NCBI RefSeq assembly: GCF_900112705.1
Contig: NZ_FOMR01000001.1
Location: 174,945-238,944 of the forward strand
Direction: 5' to 3'
From: Lentibacillus persicus
GTDB lineage: Bacteria > Bacillota > Bacilli > Bacillales > Amphibacillaceae
DNA: 64,000 bases
Below, in pieces: positions 8,819 to 16,578 of the stretch. The first letter of the stretch is position 1. Each line of letters opens with the position of its first letter. The position numbers and the translations under genes are program-made. Under the pieces are notes generated by a model. The model did not search any database. It saw nothing but the letters and a program-made list of their open reading frames with translations, and had not been told where the DNA came from.

Positions 8819-8946
8819 TAAAAAGACGAACGATTATTAGGAAAGGAAGCGGGATACACCGCCCCGGAAATATGCTTGGGTGCTCGTCGTGTTGCAAGTG
8901 TTCTCTGTGAAGCAGTACTCCTCGCCTTGATTATCGTTCGTCTTTC
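8819..8946. repeat. Long inverted-repeat element with CGAACGA arms
   Basis: AAAGACGAACGATTAT at the left is matched by ATTATCGTTCGTCTTT at the right, enclosing about 95 bases with internal GC-rich short stems. A second element with the same outer arms lies at 43079-43161. It could act as a bidirectional terminator between the convergent FNT and OsmC genes, but its length and recurrence suggest a miniature repeat element. Confidence 0.65.
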
Positions 8947-8987
8947 ATATTGCTCTTTTCAATTATGTTCCGGTCCCGTCCCAGTTA

Positions 8988-9443
8988 TTATTGTTTGACG
9001 GTTTTTTCGACAACGACTTTTGCCGATCCGAGATTAACTTGATTTGCGATGGTATCCCCGACAGGGCAATGGGCTTCAATGAAATCTTTGTATGCTTGTA
9101 ATTTATCTTCCGGAGCGTCGGTTTCAATATAGAATACATAGCGAATATCGGAAAAACCGGGCCGGACATCTGATTTGCCCAGAAAGCCGTCCAAATCGAT
9201 ATCACCCTCCAATTCAACCCGGAAGTTTTGCAGCTCAATCTCAAATTTCTCAGCATACGTTCGAGCGACGATTGACTGACATGCTCCTAATGAGGAAAGC
9301 AGCAGCTCGACGGGATTCATGCCTTTATCAGTTCCCCCTAAATTTTCGGGTTCATCCACGATGACTTTATGCCCCCGTGATTCTGTTTCCACTAATAGAT
9401 TGTCTTTCAAAACCGCCTTCGCACTTACTGTTGTATTTGCCAA
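8988..9443 (-). CDS. OsmC family peroxiredoxin-like protein
   Basis: 151 residues from a TTG start preceded by AAAGGAGAG. The body has the OsmC pattern: GGTDKGMNPVELLLSSLGACQSI, containing the first Cys, and AHCPVGDTIAN near the C-terminus with the second. OsmC/YhfA-type proteins reduce organic hydroperoxides using this Cys pair; others in the family lack confirmed activity. The upstream in-frame extension to 9578 is rejected because it has no ribosome site and crosses a GGGGTCAGTCCCC repeat. Confidence 0.88.
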   Translation of the reverse strand: MANTTVSAKAVLKDNLLVETESRGHKVIVDEPENLGGTDKGMNPVELLLSSLGACQSIVARTYAEKFEIELQNFRVELEGDIDLDGFLGKSDVRPGFSDIRYVFYIETDAPEDKLQAYKDFIEAHCPVGDTIANQVNLGSAKVVVEKTVKQ

Positions 9444-9498
9444 TGTGAAATCTCTCCTTTTTATGTAATGAAATAAAAACCCTTCACGTTCAGTTCGC

Positions 9499-9511
9499 GG
9501 GGTCAGTCCCC
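9499..9511. repeat. GGGGTCAGTCCCC palindromic motif
   Basis: A 13-base palindrome (one mismatch from GGGGTCAGACCCC) just upstream of the OsmC gene. The exact GGGGTCAGACCCC form recurs at 11282 and 14555. Confidence 0.8.
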
Positions 9512-9610
9512 CTCTCTCTTGATAAGAAGCGGTCTTAATCACTACTAATTTGATCGGAATTGTTATATATACTAACACACCCTTGAGCAGAAGGCAAGGG
9601 TATCTGAAAT

Positions 9611-11206
9611 TTATCCTTTCAAATCGCGCTTTTGATACCCGATAATACCGGTAACCATGGCTGCAATGGCAATGCCCGTTATCCAGCTGATCGGCGTCAC
9701 ATCCATTTCGGCAGCGGGCAGCTGCGGGATATGTTCAAAGACTGAAAGATTGTTAAGCCAGTTGGGAAGATCAAGCAGGCTTCCTATATAGACGGTTACG
9801 AAGCCATAGAATACAAACGCCCAGACAAACGGCGTTAACGTTGGAAGCAACCCAATCAACAACACACCAATCCCTGTGATCAGCCATATTGCCGGCAAGT
9901 AGACAAATGCAGCGGAAAAGATGGTTTGCAATGTCAACGGATCCGCCATGACACCTAAACTTGCAGCCCATAGACCTAAAGCAACGAGCGCCTGCATGAT
10001 GTAACTAACTGCAATGGCCAGGATAAGATAACTGCTTAGCAGGTGCGTGCGTGAGATAGCACGGCTGTATATATTTTCGGTCCGGTGTTTCGTTTCTTCG
10101 CCTTTAACGTGCATCACGGCCATAATGGACGGCACCGTACTGATCAACGCCATAATCGCCATCAAAAGCGAAATAAATTGATCGGTCAAGTTCCCGCCCG
10201 GGGTGTCTTTAAGCATTGATTCAATAAACGCGACATCCGAAAAATAATTTTCCAAATCACCGAGGATGAATCCAAACGCTGCACTCAGCGAAAAAAGACT
10301 GATTCCCCAGATCAACAGATTTGTTTGCTGCAGCCGTAAAATCAGGCCAAATGGTTTCAACAGGAAGGGTGAGGCGTGTACGCGTCCGTTTTTTGCCGGA
10401 ATAAAACCAGCGTTAAGGTCACGGATGGATTGTAACCAGAACGCGACTGCGATTAACCCAATGGTAAGTAAAAGAAACAAATAAACCGGCCACCAGTGAT
10501 TGTTAACAAAAACGTTCGTTCTTACAGTCCAACCGAGTGGTGAAATAAGCGAAAGCACATCACTTTTCACGTCGCCAAACGCCCGCAGTAAATAGGCTAT
10601 AATCAGTGTTCCAAATGCGAGGATGCTTGTGCCGCGTGAAGTTTCGGCCACCTGGGCGAAAACGGCTGTAAATCCGGCGAACACCAGACCTGTTCCCGCT
10701 AAAATTGATCCGTATAAAAATGAACTTTCGGCATCCAAGCTGTCAATCCCGAGAGACATCAATCCAGCTCCTGTTATGACAGCTAACATAACGTTTAACG
10801 ACACGATAATAATGCCGGAAGCACATATGTAAGCGAGACGGCCTGCCGGAAGCGACCGAATCATTTCAGTCCGGCCATCTTCTTCGTCCCCGCGAGTCAT
10901 CCGTGTTACGAGTAAAATGTTCATAATAGCTGCTGTGATGGCGGTAAAGAGAAGCATCTCGTTCGCGAACAGTGCACCGATTGCGCTGTATGCATCCTTC
11001 TCATAACCCGGCCCGACCATTGCAATCATCGCAGGATTTTTCATTGTTATGGCAAAAGCCTGTTTCGCCTGCGAGTCCGGGTACATTGATGGATAAGCCG
11101 AAGCAGCAGCGAGTGTCACACCGACAAGACCAGTAAGCCAGACGAAAAATTTAAACCGTTGCTGACGCAACATTAACCTTATTAACAGCCACGTTCCGTT
11201 AAACAT
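9611..11206 (-). CDS. ABC-2 type exporter permease (TnrB3/polyketide-exporter type)
   Basis: 531 residues with about twelve hydrophobic segments arranged as two similar halves, the layout of COG3559 permeases annotated as exporters of polyketide antibiotics. Conserved traits include the N-terminal LIRLMLRQQRFKFFVW, the TRGDEEDGRTEMIRSLPAGR loop after helix 2 and the repeat HVKGEETKHRTENIYSRAISRTHLL loop in the second half. These loops contact an ATPase, which is normally encoded directly upstream but is not found here. It may work with an ATPase elsewhere, or the operon may have been split. Confidence 0.8.
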   Translation of the reverse strand: MFNGTWLLIRLMLRQQRFKFFVWLTGLVGVTLAAASAYPSMYPDSQAKQAFAITMKNPAMIAMVGPGYEKDAYSAIGALFANEMLLFTAITAAIMNILLVTRMTRGDEEDGRTEMIRSLPAGRLAYICASGIIIVSLNVMLAVITGAGLMSLGIDSLDAESSFLYGSILAGTGLVFAGFTAVFAQVAETSRGTSILAFGTLIIAYLLRAFGDVKSDVLSLISPLGWTVRTNVFVNNHWWPVYLFLLLTIGLIAVAFWLQSIRDLNAGFIPAKNGRVHASPFLLKPFGLILRLQQTNLLIWGISLFSLSAAFGFILGDLENYFSDVAFIESMLKDTPGGNLTDQFISLLMAIMALISTVPSIMAVMHVKGEETKHRTENIYSRAISRTHLLSSYLILAIAVSYIMQALVALGLWAASLGVMADPLTLQTIFSAAFVYLPAIWLITGIGVLLIGLLPTLTPFVWAFVFYGFVTVYIGSLLDLPNWLNNLSVFEHIPQLPAAEMDVTPISWITGIAIAAMVTGIIGYQKRDLKG

Positions 11207-11281
11207 TCGTTATCCCCCCCTAAAAAATCAACCCCTTACTATAATTATAAGCGCATATGTTATAAGAGACCAGATTGCTAT

Positions 11282-11294
11282 GGGGTCAGACCCC
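11282..11294. repeat. GGGGTCAGACCCC palindromic motif
   Basis: Exact 13-base palindrome in the intergenic space upstream of the TRAP operon promoter. Confidence 0.85.
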
Positions 11295-11328
11295 TCCTTA
11301 TATTACTTTTTTTGAATTTAAAAAATAT

Positions 11329-11357
11329 TTGACAAGCTGTGATAATAATTTTATAAT
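11329..11357 (+). promoter_or_regulatory. Consensus sigma-A promoter of the TRAP operon
   Basis: TTGACA at 11329-11334 and TATAAT at 11352-11357 are separated by exactly 17 bases, both perfect matches to the vegetative consensus. Transcription would start near 11364, leaving a 5' leader of about 200 bases. Confidence 0.88.
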
Positions 11358-11374
11358 TTAGATAATTTAGTAGA

Positions 11375-11389
11375 TGTCGACAATCGACA
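11375..11389. promoter_or_regulatory. Palindromic operator TGTCGA-CAA-TCGACA
   Basis: Perfect 6-base inverted repeat with a 3-base spacer, about 10 bases downstream of the predicted start, where a bound repressor would block elongation. The half-site resembles those of FCD-type GntR regulators of sugar-acid and carboxylate genes, but no regulator gene is adjacent. Confidence 0.55.
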
Positions 11390-11399
11390 AAGGAAAAAG

Positions 11400-11471
11400 G
11401 CGCTTTCATGTTGTATCGGGTCGAATAATTCGTCAAGTATGACTCTTTTTCCAGCCGTGAAAGCGTTTAAA
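11400..11471 (+). promoter_or_regulatory. Leader stem with cre-like site (CcpA)
   Basis: TGAAAGCGTTTAAA at 11458-11471 matches the catabolite-responsive element consensus TGWNANCGNTNWCA except at one base. Its left half TGAAAGCG is also the complement of CGCTTTCA at 11401-11408, so the leader RNA can form a long-range stem. Catabolite repression of the transporter would be expected. Confidence 0.5.
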
Positions 11472-11568
11472 CTTAGAATTATGGAGGTGATTATTCAGTC
11501 CCGCCCTCGCTTTATCGTGCAATAGGCACTATGCAATTTGAATTAAATAAAAGGAAGGGGTTTAATTA

Positions 11569-12639
11569 ATGTTAAAAAAAGGACTGTTTTATTTTTTAAT
11601 CGGTTTGGCCCTGTTAGTGGTAGCTGCATGTTCCGGTGGCGATTCAGAATCAGGTGACGCCGCAGAATCTTCCGGAGATACGAATGATAGCGGTGAAACA
11701 ATATCGATTCAAGCTGCTCACGTTGTCTCAACAGAAACGACCCAACACGAAGCGTTTTTGGAATTTAAGGACCTTGTTGAAGAAAGATCTGATGGAAGAA
11801 TCGAAGTCGAGATCTATCCTGATGGCCAACTGGGTGGCGAGAGAGAAATGATTGAAAGCACGCAGGCTGGAAATATTCAAATGTCTTCCCCTTCAGTTGG
11901 AGTTCTTGCAAACTTCTCGTCTGCACTGGAAGTATTTGACTTTCCATTCATTTTCAAAGATACCGAGACCGCACATGAAGTGCTTGATGGCGAGTTTGGT
12001 CAAGAATTATTAACAGGGTTAGAGGAAAATGGATTTGTCGGGCTAAGCTATGGTGAACTTGGCTGGCGACACTTATCAAATAACCAAGGTGAAGTGGTTA
12101 CGCCCGAGGATGCTGAAGGCGTGAAACTCCGCACAATGGAAGTCCCTATGCATATCGCCTATTGGGAAAGTGTAGGGTTAAATCCAACCCCTTTAGCCTT
12201 TACTGAAGTGTTTAATGGGCTGCAGCAAGGCGTAGTAGATGGCGTTGAAAATACGCTCGGGCTTATCTATACAGGGAAATTCCACGAGGTCAGTAAGTAT
12301 ATTACAATGACAGAGCATATTTACGATCCCGAAGTGTATATCATGAACCAGGATTTCTTTAATGGCCTGTCTGAGGAAGATCAGGAAATTATCCAGTCAT
12401 CGATTGATGATACAGTTACACATTTAAGAGAATTAAACAGTGAACGTAAAGATGAGCTAATAACAATGCTTGAAGACGAAGGAGCTGAATTCAGGGAGTT
12501 ATCTGAAGAAGAAAAACAAGTGTGGGTTGATTCTGCCATCCCTTTTTATGAAGAATATGCGGACGAAGTTGATAAAGAAAAGCTAATCAAATTACTTGAA
12601 GCTGCAGGGAATGAGACATACTTGGATGCAATAGAATAA
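11569..12639 (+). CDS. dctP: TRAP transporter substrate-binding lipoprotein (DctP family)
   Basis: 356 residues. A lipoprotein signal ends VVAAC with Cys 21 as the lipidated residue, followed by a Ser/Asp-rich linker. The DctP fold follows, with HVVSTETTQHEAFLEFKDLVEE near the start and the family signature VKLRTMEVPMHIAYWESVGL containing the carboxylate-binding Arg. QQGVVDGVENT closes the signature. It captures an organic acid outside the membrane for DctQM. The Arg suggests a carboxylate ligand; the exact one cannot be read. AAGGAAGGGG precedes the ATG. Confidence 0.93.
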   Translation: MLKKGLFYFLIGLALLVVAACSGGDSESGDAAESSGDTNDSGETISIQAAHVVSTETTQHEAFLEFKDLVEERSDGRIEVEIYPDGQLGGEREMIESTQAGNIQMSSPSVGVLANFSSALEVFDFPFIFKDTETAHEVLDGEFGQELLTGLEENGFVGLSYGELGWRHLSNNQGEVVTPEDAEGVKLRTMEVPMHIAYWESVGLNPTPLAFTEVFNGLQQGVVDGVENTLGLIYTGKFHEVSKYITMTEHIYDPEVYIMNQDFFNGLSEEDQEIIQSSIDDTVTHLRELNSERKDELITMLEDEGAEFRELSEEEKQVWVDSAIPFYEEYADEVDKEKLIKLLEAAGNETYLDAIE

Positions 12640-12645
12640 CAGTTA

Positions 12646-12680
12646 ACACCCAGCACTAAGTTCCAACTTAGTCTGGGTGT
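12646..12680 (+). promoter_or_regulatory. Intercistronic hairpin between dctP and dctQ
   Basis: A sixteen-base-pair stem with one bulged C and a two-base loop lies directly after the dctP stop (ACACCCAG and ACTAAGTT paired with AACTTAGT and CTGGGTGT). There is no U-tract, so it is better read as an mRNA-stabilising or partial-termination element that keeps dctP transcript above dctQM. Confidence 0.75.
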
Positions 12681-12714
12681 GATTTAATGACATGTGTATA
12701 AGGGAGTGATTCTC

Positions 12715-13221
12715 ATGAAGATTTATAAACATTTAGACGAACATATTGAAACGTATCTATCATCTATATTATTAGTTTTCTTTTCGATCTTATGTATTGT
12801 ACAAGTCGTCATGCGTTATATCTTTAACGAATCACTTACATGGTCGGAAGAATTGTCCAGATATGCTTTTGTTTGGTTTGTTTATACAAGCGCGTCCTAC
12901 GCGGTTAAATACCAACGGCATGTAAAATTTAATTTTCTGGTTAATCTGCTTAAAAAGTTATCACCGATTTACAGTCAATTCCTCAAACTAATTGCTTTAC
13001 TATTATGGATTGGGTTTCTGATATTTTTGGACGTCTATAGTATCAATTTGGTTATTGATCAGTATCATACCAAGCAAGTATCACCAGCTAATCAGATTCC
13101 AATGTTTATTGTCTATTTGGGCGTGCCATTAGGGGCATTTCTAATGACCTTTCGAGTTGTCCAACATATTGTATATGAGGTAAAAGAATTAAAAGCGTAT
13201 TTTCTTAAAGAAAGTCATTAG
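12715..13221 (+). CDS. dctQ: TRAP transporter small permease (DctQ family)
   Basis: 168 residues with four transmembrane segments, the DctQ size. The conserved region RYIFNESLTWSEELSRYAFVWFVYTSASYAVKYQRHVKF contains the typical W-x-E-E-x-x-R motif between helices 2 and 3. It forms the scaffold part of the Na+-driven transporter with DctM. ATG 12715 is chosen over the upstream GTG at 12694 because AGGGAGTG precedes it. Confidence 0.9.
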   Translation: MKIYKHLDEHIETYLSSILLVFFSILCIVQVVMRYIFNESLTWSEELSRYAFVWFVYTSASYAVKYQRHVKFNFLVNLLKKLSPIYSQFLKLIALLLWIGFLIFLDVYSINLVIDQYHTKQVSPANQIPMFIVYLGVPLGAFLMTFRVVQHIVYEVKELKAYFLKESH

Positions 13222-13241
13222 TTTATAGGGGGTGAGAAGAA

Positions 13242-14537
13242 TTGGCTACTTTAATCTTATTTGGAAGTTTTATCGTTTTAATGATTTTGAGCGTTCCTAT
13301 CGCGTTTGCCTTAGGTATTTCCTCAGTATTAACATTGTTTATAACAGAGAAAATGCCGCTTAACTTCATTGCACAAGGTATGTTTACGACAGTAGATTCT
13401 TATGCGCTAATGGCTATACCATTATTTGTCTTTGCCGGCATGATTATGGAATATGGGGGATTATCCAGACGACTTATCGATGTAGCTAAATCATTTGTCG
13501 GCCACTATACAGGTGGGCTTGCAGGTGTTGCGATTGTGGCGTGTACAATTTTCGCAGCATTAAGTGGTTCTGGTCCTGCAACGGTTGCAGCGATCGGAGG
13601 AATTATGGTGCCTGCCATGGTAAAGGAAGGTTATGATAAAGGGTTTAGTTCAGGGGTTGTTGCATCCTCCGGCACACTCGGTATTATCATTCCACCGAGT
13701 ATTCCATTAATTATTTATGGAATTGTGACAAGTACATCGATTGGCGATTTATTTATTGCTGGCGTCATCCCGGGACTATTTATAGCAGCGGTATTGTGGG
13801 GCGTTAGTTATATTTTTTCGAAAAAGCGAAACTATGTTGGGTCGGAAACGAAACCGTCGTGGAAAGAACGATTTAAATACATAAATGAGGCAAAATGGAC
13901 TCTTTTAATGCCTGTCGTTGTGCTTGGCGGGATTTATGGCGGAATATTCACACCTACAGAAGCGGCCGGCGTTGCGGTTGGTTATAGTGCGATTCTCGGC
14001 ATCCTTATATATAAGGAAGTTAAATGGAAAGATTCGATTGAACTATTTAAGAGAACCGCATTAATATCTGGTATTATATTGATTATTATTGCTACTGCTT
14101 CAACGTATGGTCGTATTCTTACCGTAGAACGAATTCCTGTTATGATTGCAGATTTCTTAACATCACTTCCAGTTGGTTCATGGGTAATTATTGCGCTGAT
14201 TGTTCTTTTACTAATATTTATTGGAATGTTTATGGAAACAGTAGCAGGGATTATTTTACTCGCACCAATTTTACTGCCTGTCGTAACTGAACTGGGAATG
14301 GAGCCGGTGCATTTTGGAATTGTCATGATTTTGGCAGCTGAAATTGGGTTCTTAACACCTCCTGTTGGCGATAACCTAAACGTTGCAAGCGCCATAAGCG
14401 GACTGTCCCTGGAACAAGTGGCCAAATCGACGCTTCCATTTACAATCACATTGATTATCCTTTTATTTATCATGACATTTTTCGAACCACTCATTATGTT
14501 CCTGCCCGATCTAATTGGCACTACAGGAGGAGGATAA
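13242..14537 (+). CDS. dctM: TRAP transporter large permease (DctM family)
   Basis: 431 residues with about twelve hydrophobic segments. Family signatures include AIPLFVFAGMIMEYGG, the loop SGSGPATVAAIGGIMVPAM, GTLGIIIPPSIPLIIYG and the second-half AAEIGFLTPPVGDNLNVAS, which form the pseudo-symmetric Na+ and substrate site. TTG 13242 is the start, preceded by AGGGGGTG. It is 20 bases after dctQ, so co-translated with it. Confidence 0.95.
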   Translation: MATLILFGSFIVLMILSVPIAFALGISSVLTLFITEKMPLNFIAQGMFTTVDSYALMAIPLFVFAGMIMEYGGLSRRLIDVAKSFVGHYTGGLAGVAIVACTIFAALSGSGPATVAAIGGIMVPAMVKEGYDKGFSSGVVASSGTLGIIIPPSIPLIIYGIVTSTSIGDLFIAGVIPGLFIAAVLWGVSYIFSKKRNYVGSETKPSWKERFKYINEAKWTLLMPVVVLGGIYGGIFTPTEAAGVAVGYSAILGILIYKEVKWKDSIELFKRTALISGIILIIIATASTYGRILTVERIPVMIADFLTSLPVGSWVIIALIVLLLIFIGMFMETVAGIILLAPILLPVVTELGMEPVHFGIVMILAAEIGFLTPPVGDNLNVASAISGLSLEQVAKSTLPFTITLIILLFIMTFFEPLIMFLPDLIGTTGGG

Positions 14538-14554
14538 ATAACGGAGGACAATGG

Positions 14555-14567
14555 GGGGTCAGACCCC
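14555..14567. repeat. GGGGTCAGACCCC motif at the amidase stop
   Basis: Exact copy of the 13-base palindrome. Its TCA (14559-14561) is the complement of the stop codon of the amidase on the minus strand, so the repeat forms the end of that gene. Confidence 0.85.
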
Positions 14568-15362
14568 TTGTCCCCGTCCTGTGATATAAGCATCGTTTAT
14601 GCCGGCAGCACGAACGGTGTCCAGGTGTGTTCTGGCGTTTTTCCGGTTTGAATACGCACCGGCCTGCACGCGATACCATGGCTTTCCGGCTATGCTGGTT
14701 TTGGTAATAAAGGCGCTGATGCCATGCGACTTGAGCAGTTCCACCCGCGTGCTGGCGTTTTCTTTTGAGTGAAACCCGCCGGCTATGACTTTGCAAAGTG
14801 CTTGATTGGACGCTGCCAGTTTTAATTTAAAGGCTTTTGCCAGCCCGTTCACATGACCGCGTGCCACCGCTTGACGCCACGCTGGGTTCGCCATTTTCCT
14901 GGCATCAGCCGGGTTGTCAATAAAGCCGTTTTCGGTCAAAAGCGCCGGCATCGCGGTTTCCCGCAAAACATGGAAATTTGCTTTCTTCAGTCCGCGATCA
15001 GGCAGTTCATTGGTTTTCATGACTTCCTTGTGAATGGCACGCTGGTGAGCCGCTGTATCCGACCGGTCAGATAAGCTGCTGTAAATAAAATCTTCATAGC
15101 CACGCGCGGCCCCGTTAAACGCGTTGCAGTGAATGGATAAATAAAAATCAGCTCCCCAGCCATTTGCTTCATTTGTTCGTTCCCGGAGGCTTTTTGTCCG
15201 GTCATCCGAACGGCTCATGCGAACACGGACCCCTTTATAATCCTGCGTTAAAATCGTCCTGATCCGAAGTGCTATATCGAGATTCAATGTTTTCTCGTTG
15301 ATGCCTTTTCCTTGAGCGCCAGCGTCCGAACCACCATGCCCCGGGTCTAAGTATAATTTCAT
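14559..15362 (-). CDS. N-acetylmuramoyl-L-alanine amidase with SPOR domain (CwlC-like)
   Basis: 267 residues without a signal peptide. Residues 1-175 are an Amidase_3 domain with zinc ligands and catalytic residues in DPGHGG, the Glu of NEKTLNLDIA, SIHCNAFNG and LLTENGF. Residues ~195-267 are a SPOR domain (KVIAGGFHSKENASTRVELLKSHG) that binds denuded glycan. The architecture matches CwlC, a mother-cell lysis amidase of late sporulation that also lacks a signal peptide. Start 15362 has AAGGGGGG upstream; the longer frame to 15422 has none. A paralogue sits at 30021. Confidence 0.9.
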   Translation of the reverse strand: MKLYLDPGHGGSDAGAQGKGINEKTLNLDIALRIRTILTQDYKGVRVRMSRSDDRTKSLRERTNEANGWGADFYLSIHCNAFNGAARGYEDFIYSSLSDRSDTAAHQRAIHKEVMKTNELPDRGLKKANFHVLRETAMPALLTENGFIDNPADARKMANPAWRQAVARGHVNGLAKAFKLKLAASNQALCKVIAGGFHSKENASTRVELLKSHGISAFITKTSIAGKPWYRVQAGAYSNRKNARTHLDTVRAAGINDAYITGRGQGV

Positions 15363-15512
15363 CAACCGTCCCCCCTTAGTAATATCGTTTTTCAGAAAGC
15401 GAATCACCAGTACCGGCAACAAGCTTTCTTATAACGATAATCGAACGTTTTGCTGAAAAAAGGGGGAAGGTCTAAACAGCCCAACGATTAAACCTTGAAG
15501 ACTGAGGCACAT

Positions 15513-15546
15513 AAAAAAACCTCAAACTGCAAGGCAGATTGAGGCT
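15513..15546 (-). terminator. Terminator of the AraC-family gene
   Basis: On the minus strand CCTCAA...TTGAGG forms a stem extended by CTGC/GCAG, followed by TTTTTTT. Confidence 0.88.
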
Positions 15547-15555
15547 TCAAGGTTC

Positions 15556-16431
15556 TTACTGCTTTTTCAAAACCGGTATCCAGATTTCACTTCTAAAATT
15601 AGGGGAAGTGGTATCTTTATCTTCATTCCACAGAATCTCCGGCCCTTCAGTTTGTTCGTAAACAGAAGTCGGGAACCATTCGGAATAGATGCGTCCCCAC
15701 ACGTCCTGTAGGGTGTCCGGGAATGGACCGGCTGCTTCGAAGACGGCCCATGTCATAGCGGGGACTTCGAGGCCGGCGAAGTTTTCCGGATAGTCCTCTG
15801 TTGTGGCGACACCAATATAATGATCCAGTTCACCTTTTTCTTCCATACGGCCTTCGGAAAAGTTAGTGGATGCACTGATTAGACCATGCGGTTCCATGTT
15901 TGACAGGGCCTTTAACGCATTAATTCGTTCAGGGGTTAAGCTTTTCCACATAGCAGCTATTTCCGGGTTGACCCCGTGGAAAACAATCGGAACGCGCTTC
16001 ATCAGACCGATAATCCGGAAAGCATCTTTTTCAACGATTCGGTAATTCAATGCACTGCCTCCTTCTACTGTTAATTGGAAAGTCATCCGTGGATAAGCTT
16101 TCAGTGGCTGGTCATGGCGTTTTGCTTCAGAAGGGGTAATGCCTTGCACACTTTGAAATGCACGTGTGAATGCATCCGGTGATTGATAGCCGTACTTGAT
16201 TGCTGCATCAATAACTTTTATACGGCTGGTCTGAAGCTCAAAAGCGGCCAGTGTAAGCCGTCGCTGGCGAATATACTCTGATAAGCTCGTTCCGGCCAAA
16301 AAGGAAAACATACGTTGAAAGTGATATGCAGAACAGTGAGCCAGCTCAGCAGCGTAGGCAATATTGATTTCATTTGTCAGGTGCGCTTCTATATAAGCCA
16401 TCGCATCATTCATTTTTTTAAGCGAATCCAT
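15556..16431 (-). CDS. AraC family regulator with GyrI-like effector domain
   Basis: 291 residues. Two AraC helix-turn-helix motifs occupy residues ~8-105 ([21 protein letters not shown] and [32 protein letters not shown]). Residues ~125-290 form a GyrI/BmrR-type effector-binding domain ([46 protein letters not shown]). Such Rob-like proteins sense small hydrophobic compounds and activate stress or efflux genes. The target is not evident; the catalase gene upstream points the same way but has its own terminator. Confidence 0.9.
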   Translation of the reverse strand: MDSLKKMNDAMAYIEAHLTNEINIAYAAELAHCSAYHFQRMFSFLAGTSLSEYIRQRRLTLAAFELQTSRIKVIDAAIKYGYQSPDAFTRAFQSVQGITPSEAKRHDQPLKAYPRMTFQLTVEGGSALNYRIVEKDAFRIIGLMKRVPIVFHGVNPEIAAMWKSLTPERINALKALSNMEPHGLISASTNFSEGRMEEKGELDHYIGVATTEDYPENFAGLEVPAMTWAVFEAAGPFPDTLQDVWGRIYSEWFPTSVYEQTEGPEILWNEDKDTTSPNFRSEIWIPVLKKQ

Positions 16432-16537
16432 TTGATGACCTCCCTTACTTAACAGATTACCACGATTGAAACAGATAAACCCGACAATTTGTGCCCAATT
16501 GTGCAGGGTGAGGATAGCATTTTTGATACTCCTTAAA

Positions 16538-16570
16538 CAAAAAAATCCCCCATCGTTTAAACAGGGGATT
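16538..16570 (-). terminator. Terminator of the catalase gene
   Basis: On the minus strand AATCCCC...GGGGATT encloses 13 bases and is followed by a run of seven T. Confidence 0.88.
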
Positions 16571-16578
16571 CGTCAATG

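Noticed and set aside
13982-14593. 203-codon minus-strand frame opposite dctM
   Set aside because: Shadow of the hydrophobic DctM codons; no ribosome site and Ile/Ser-rich nonsense composition.
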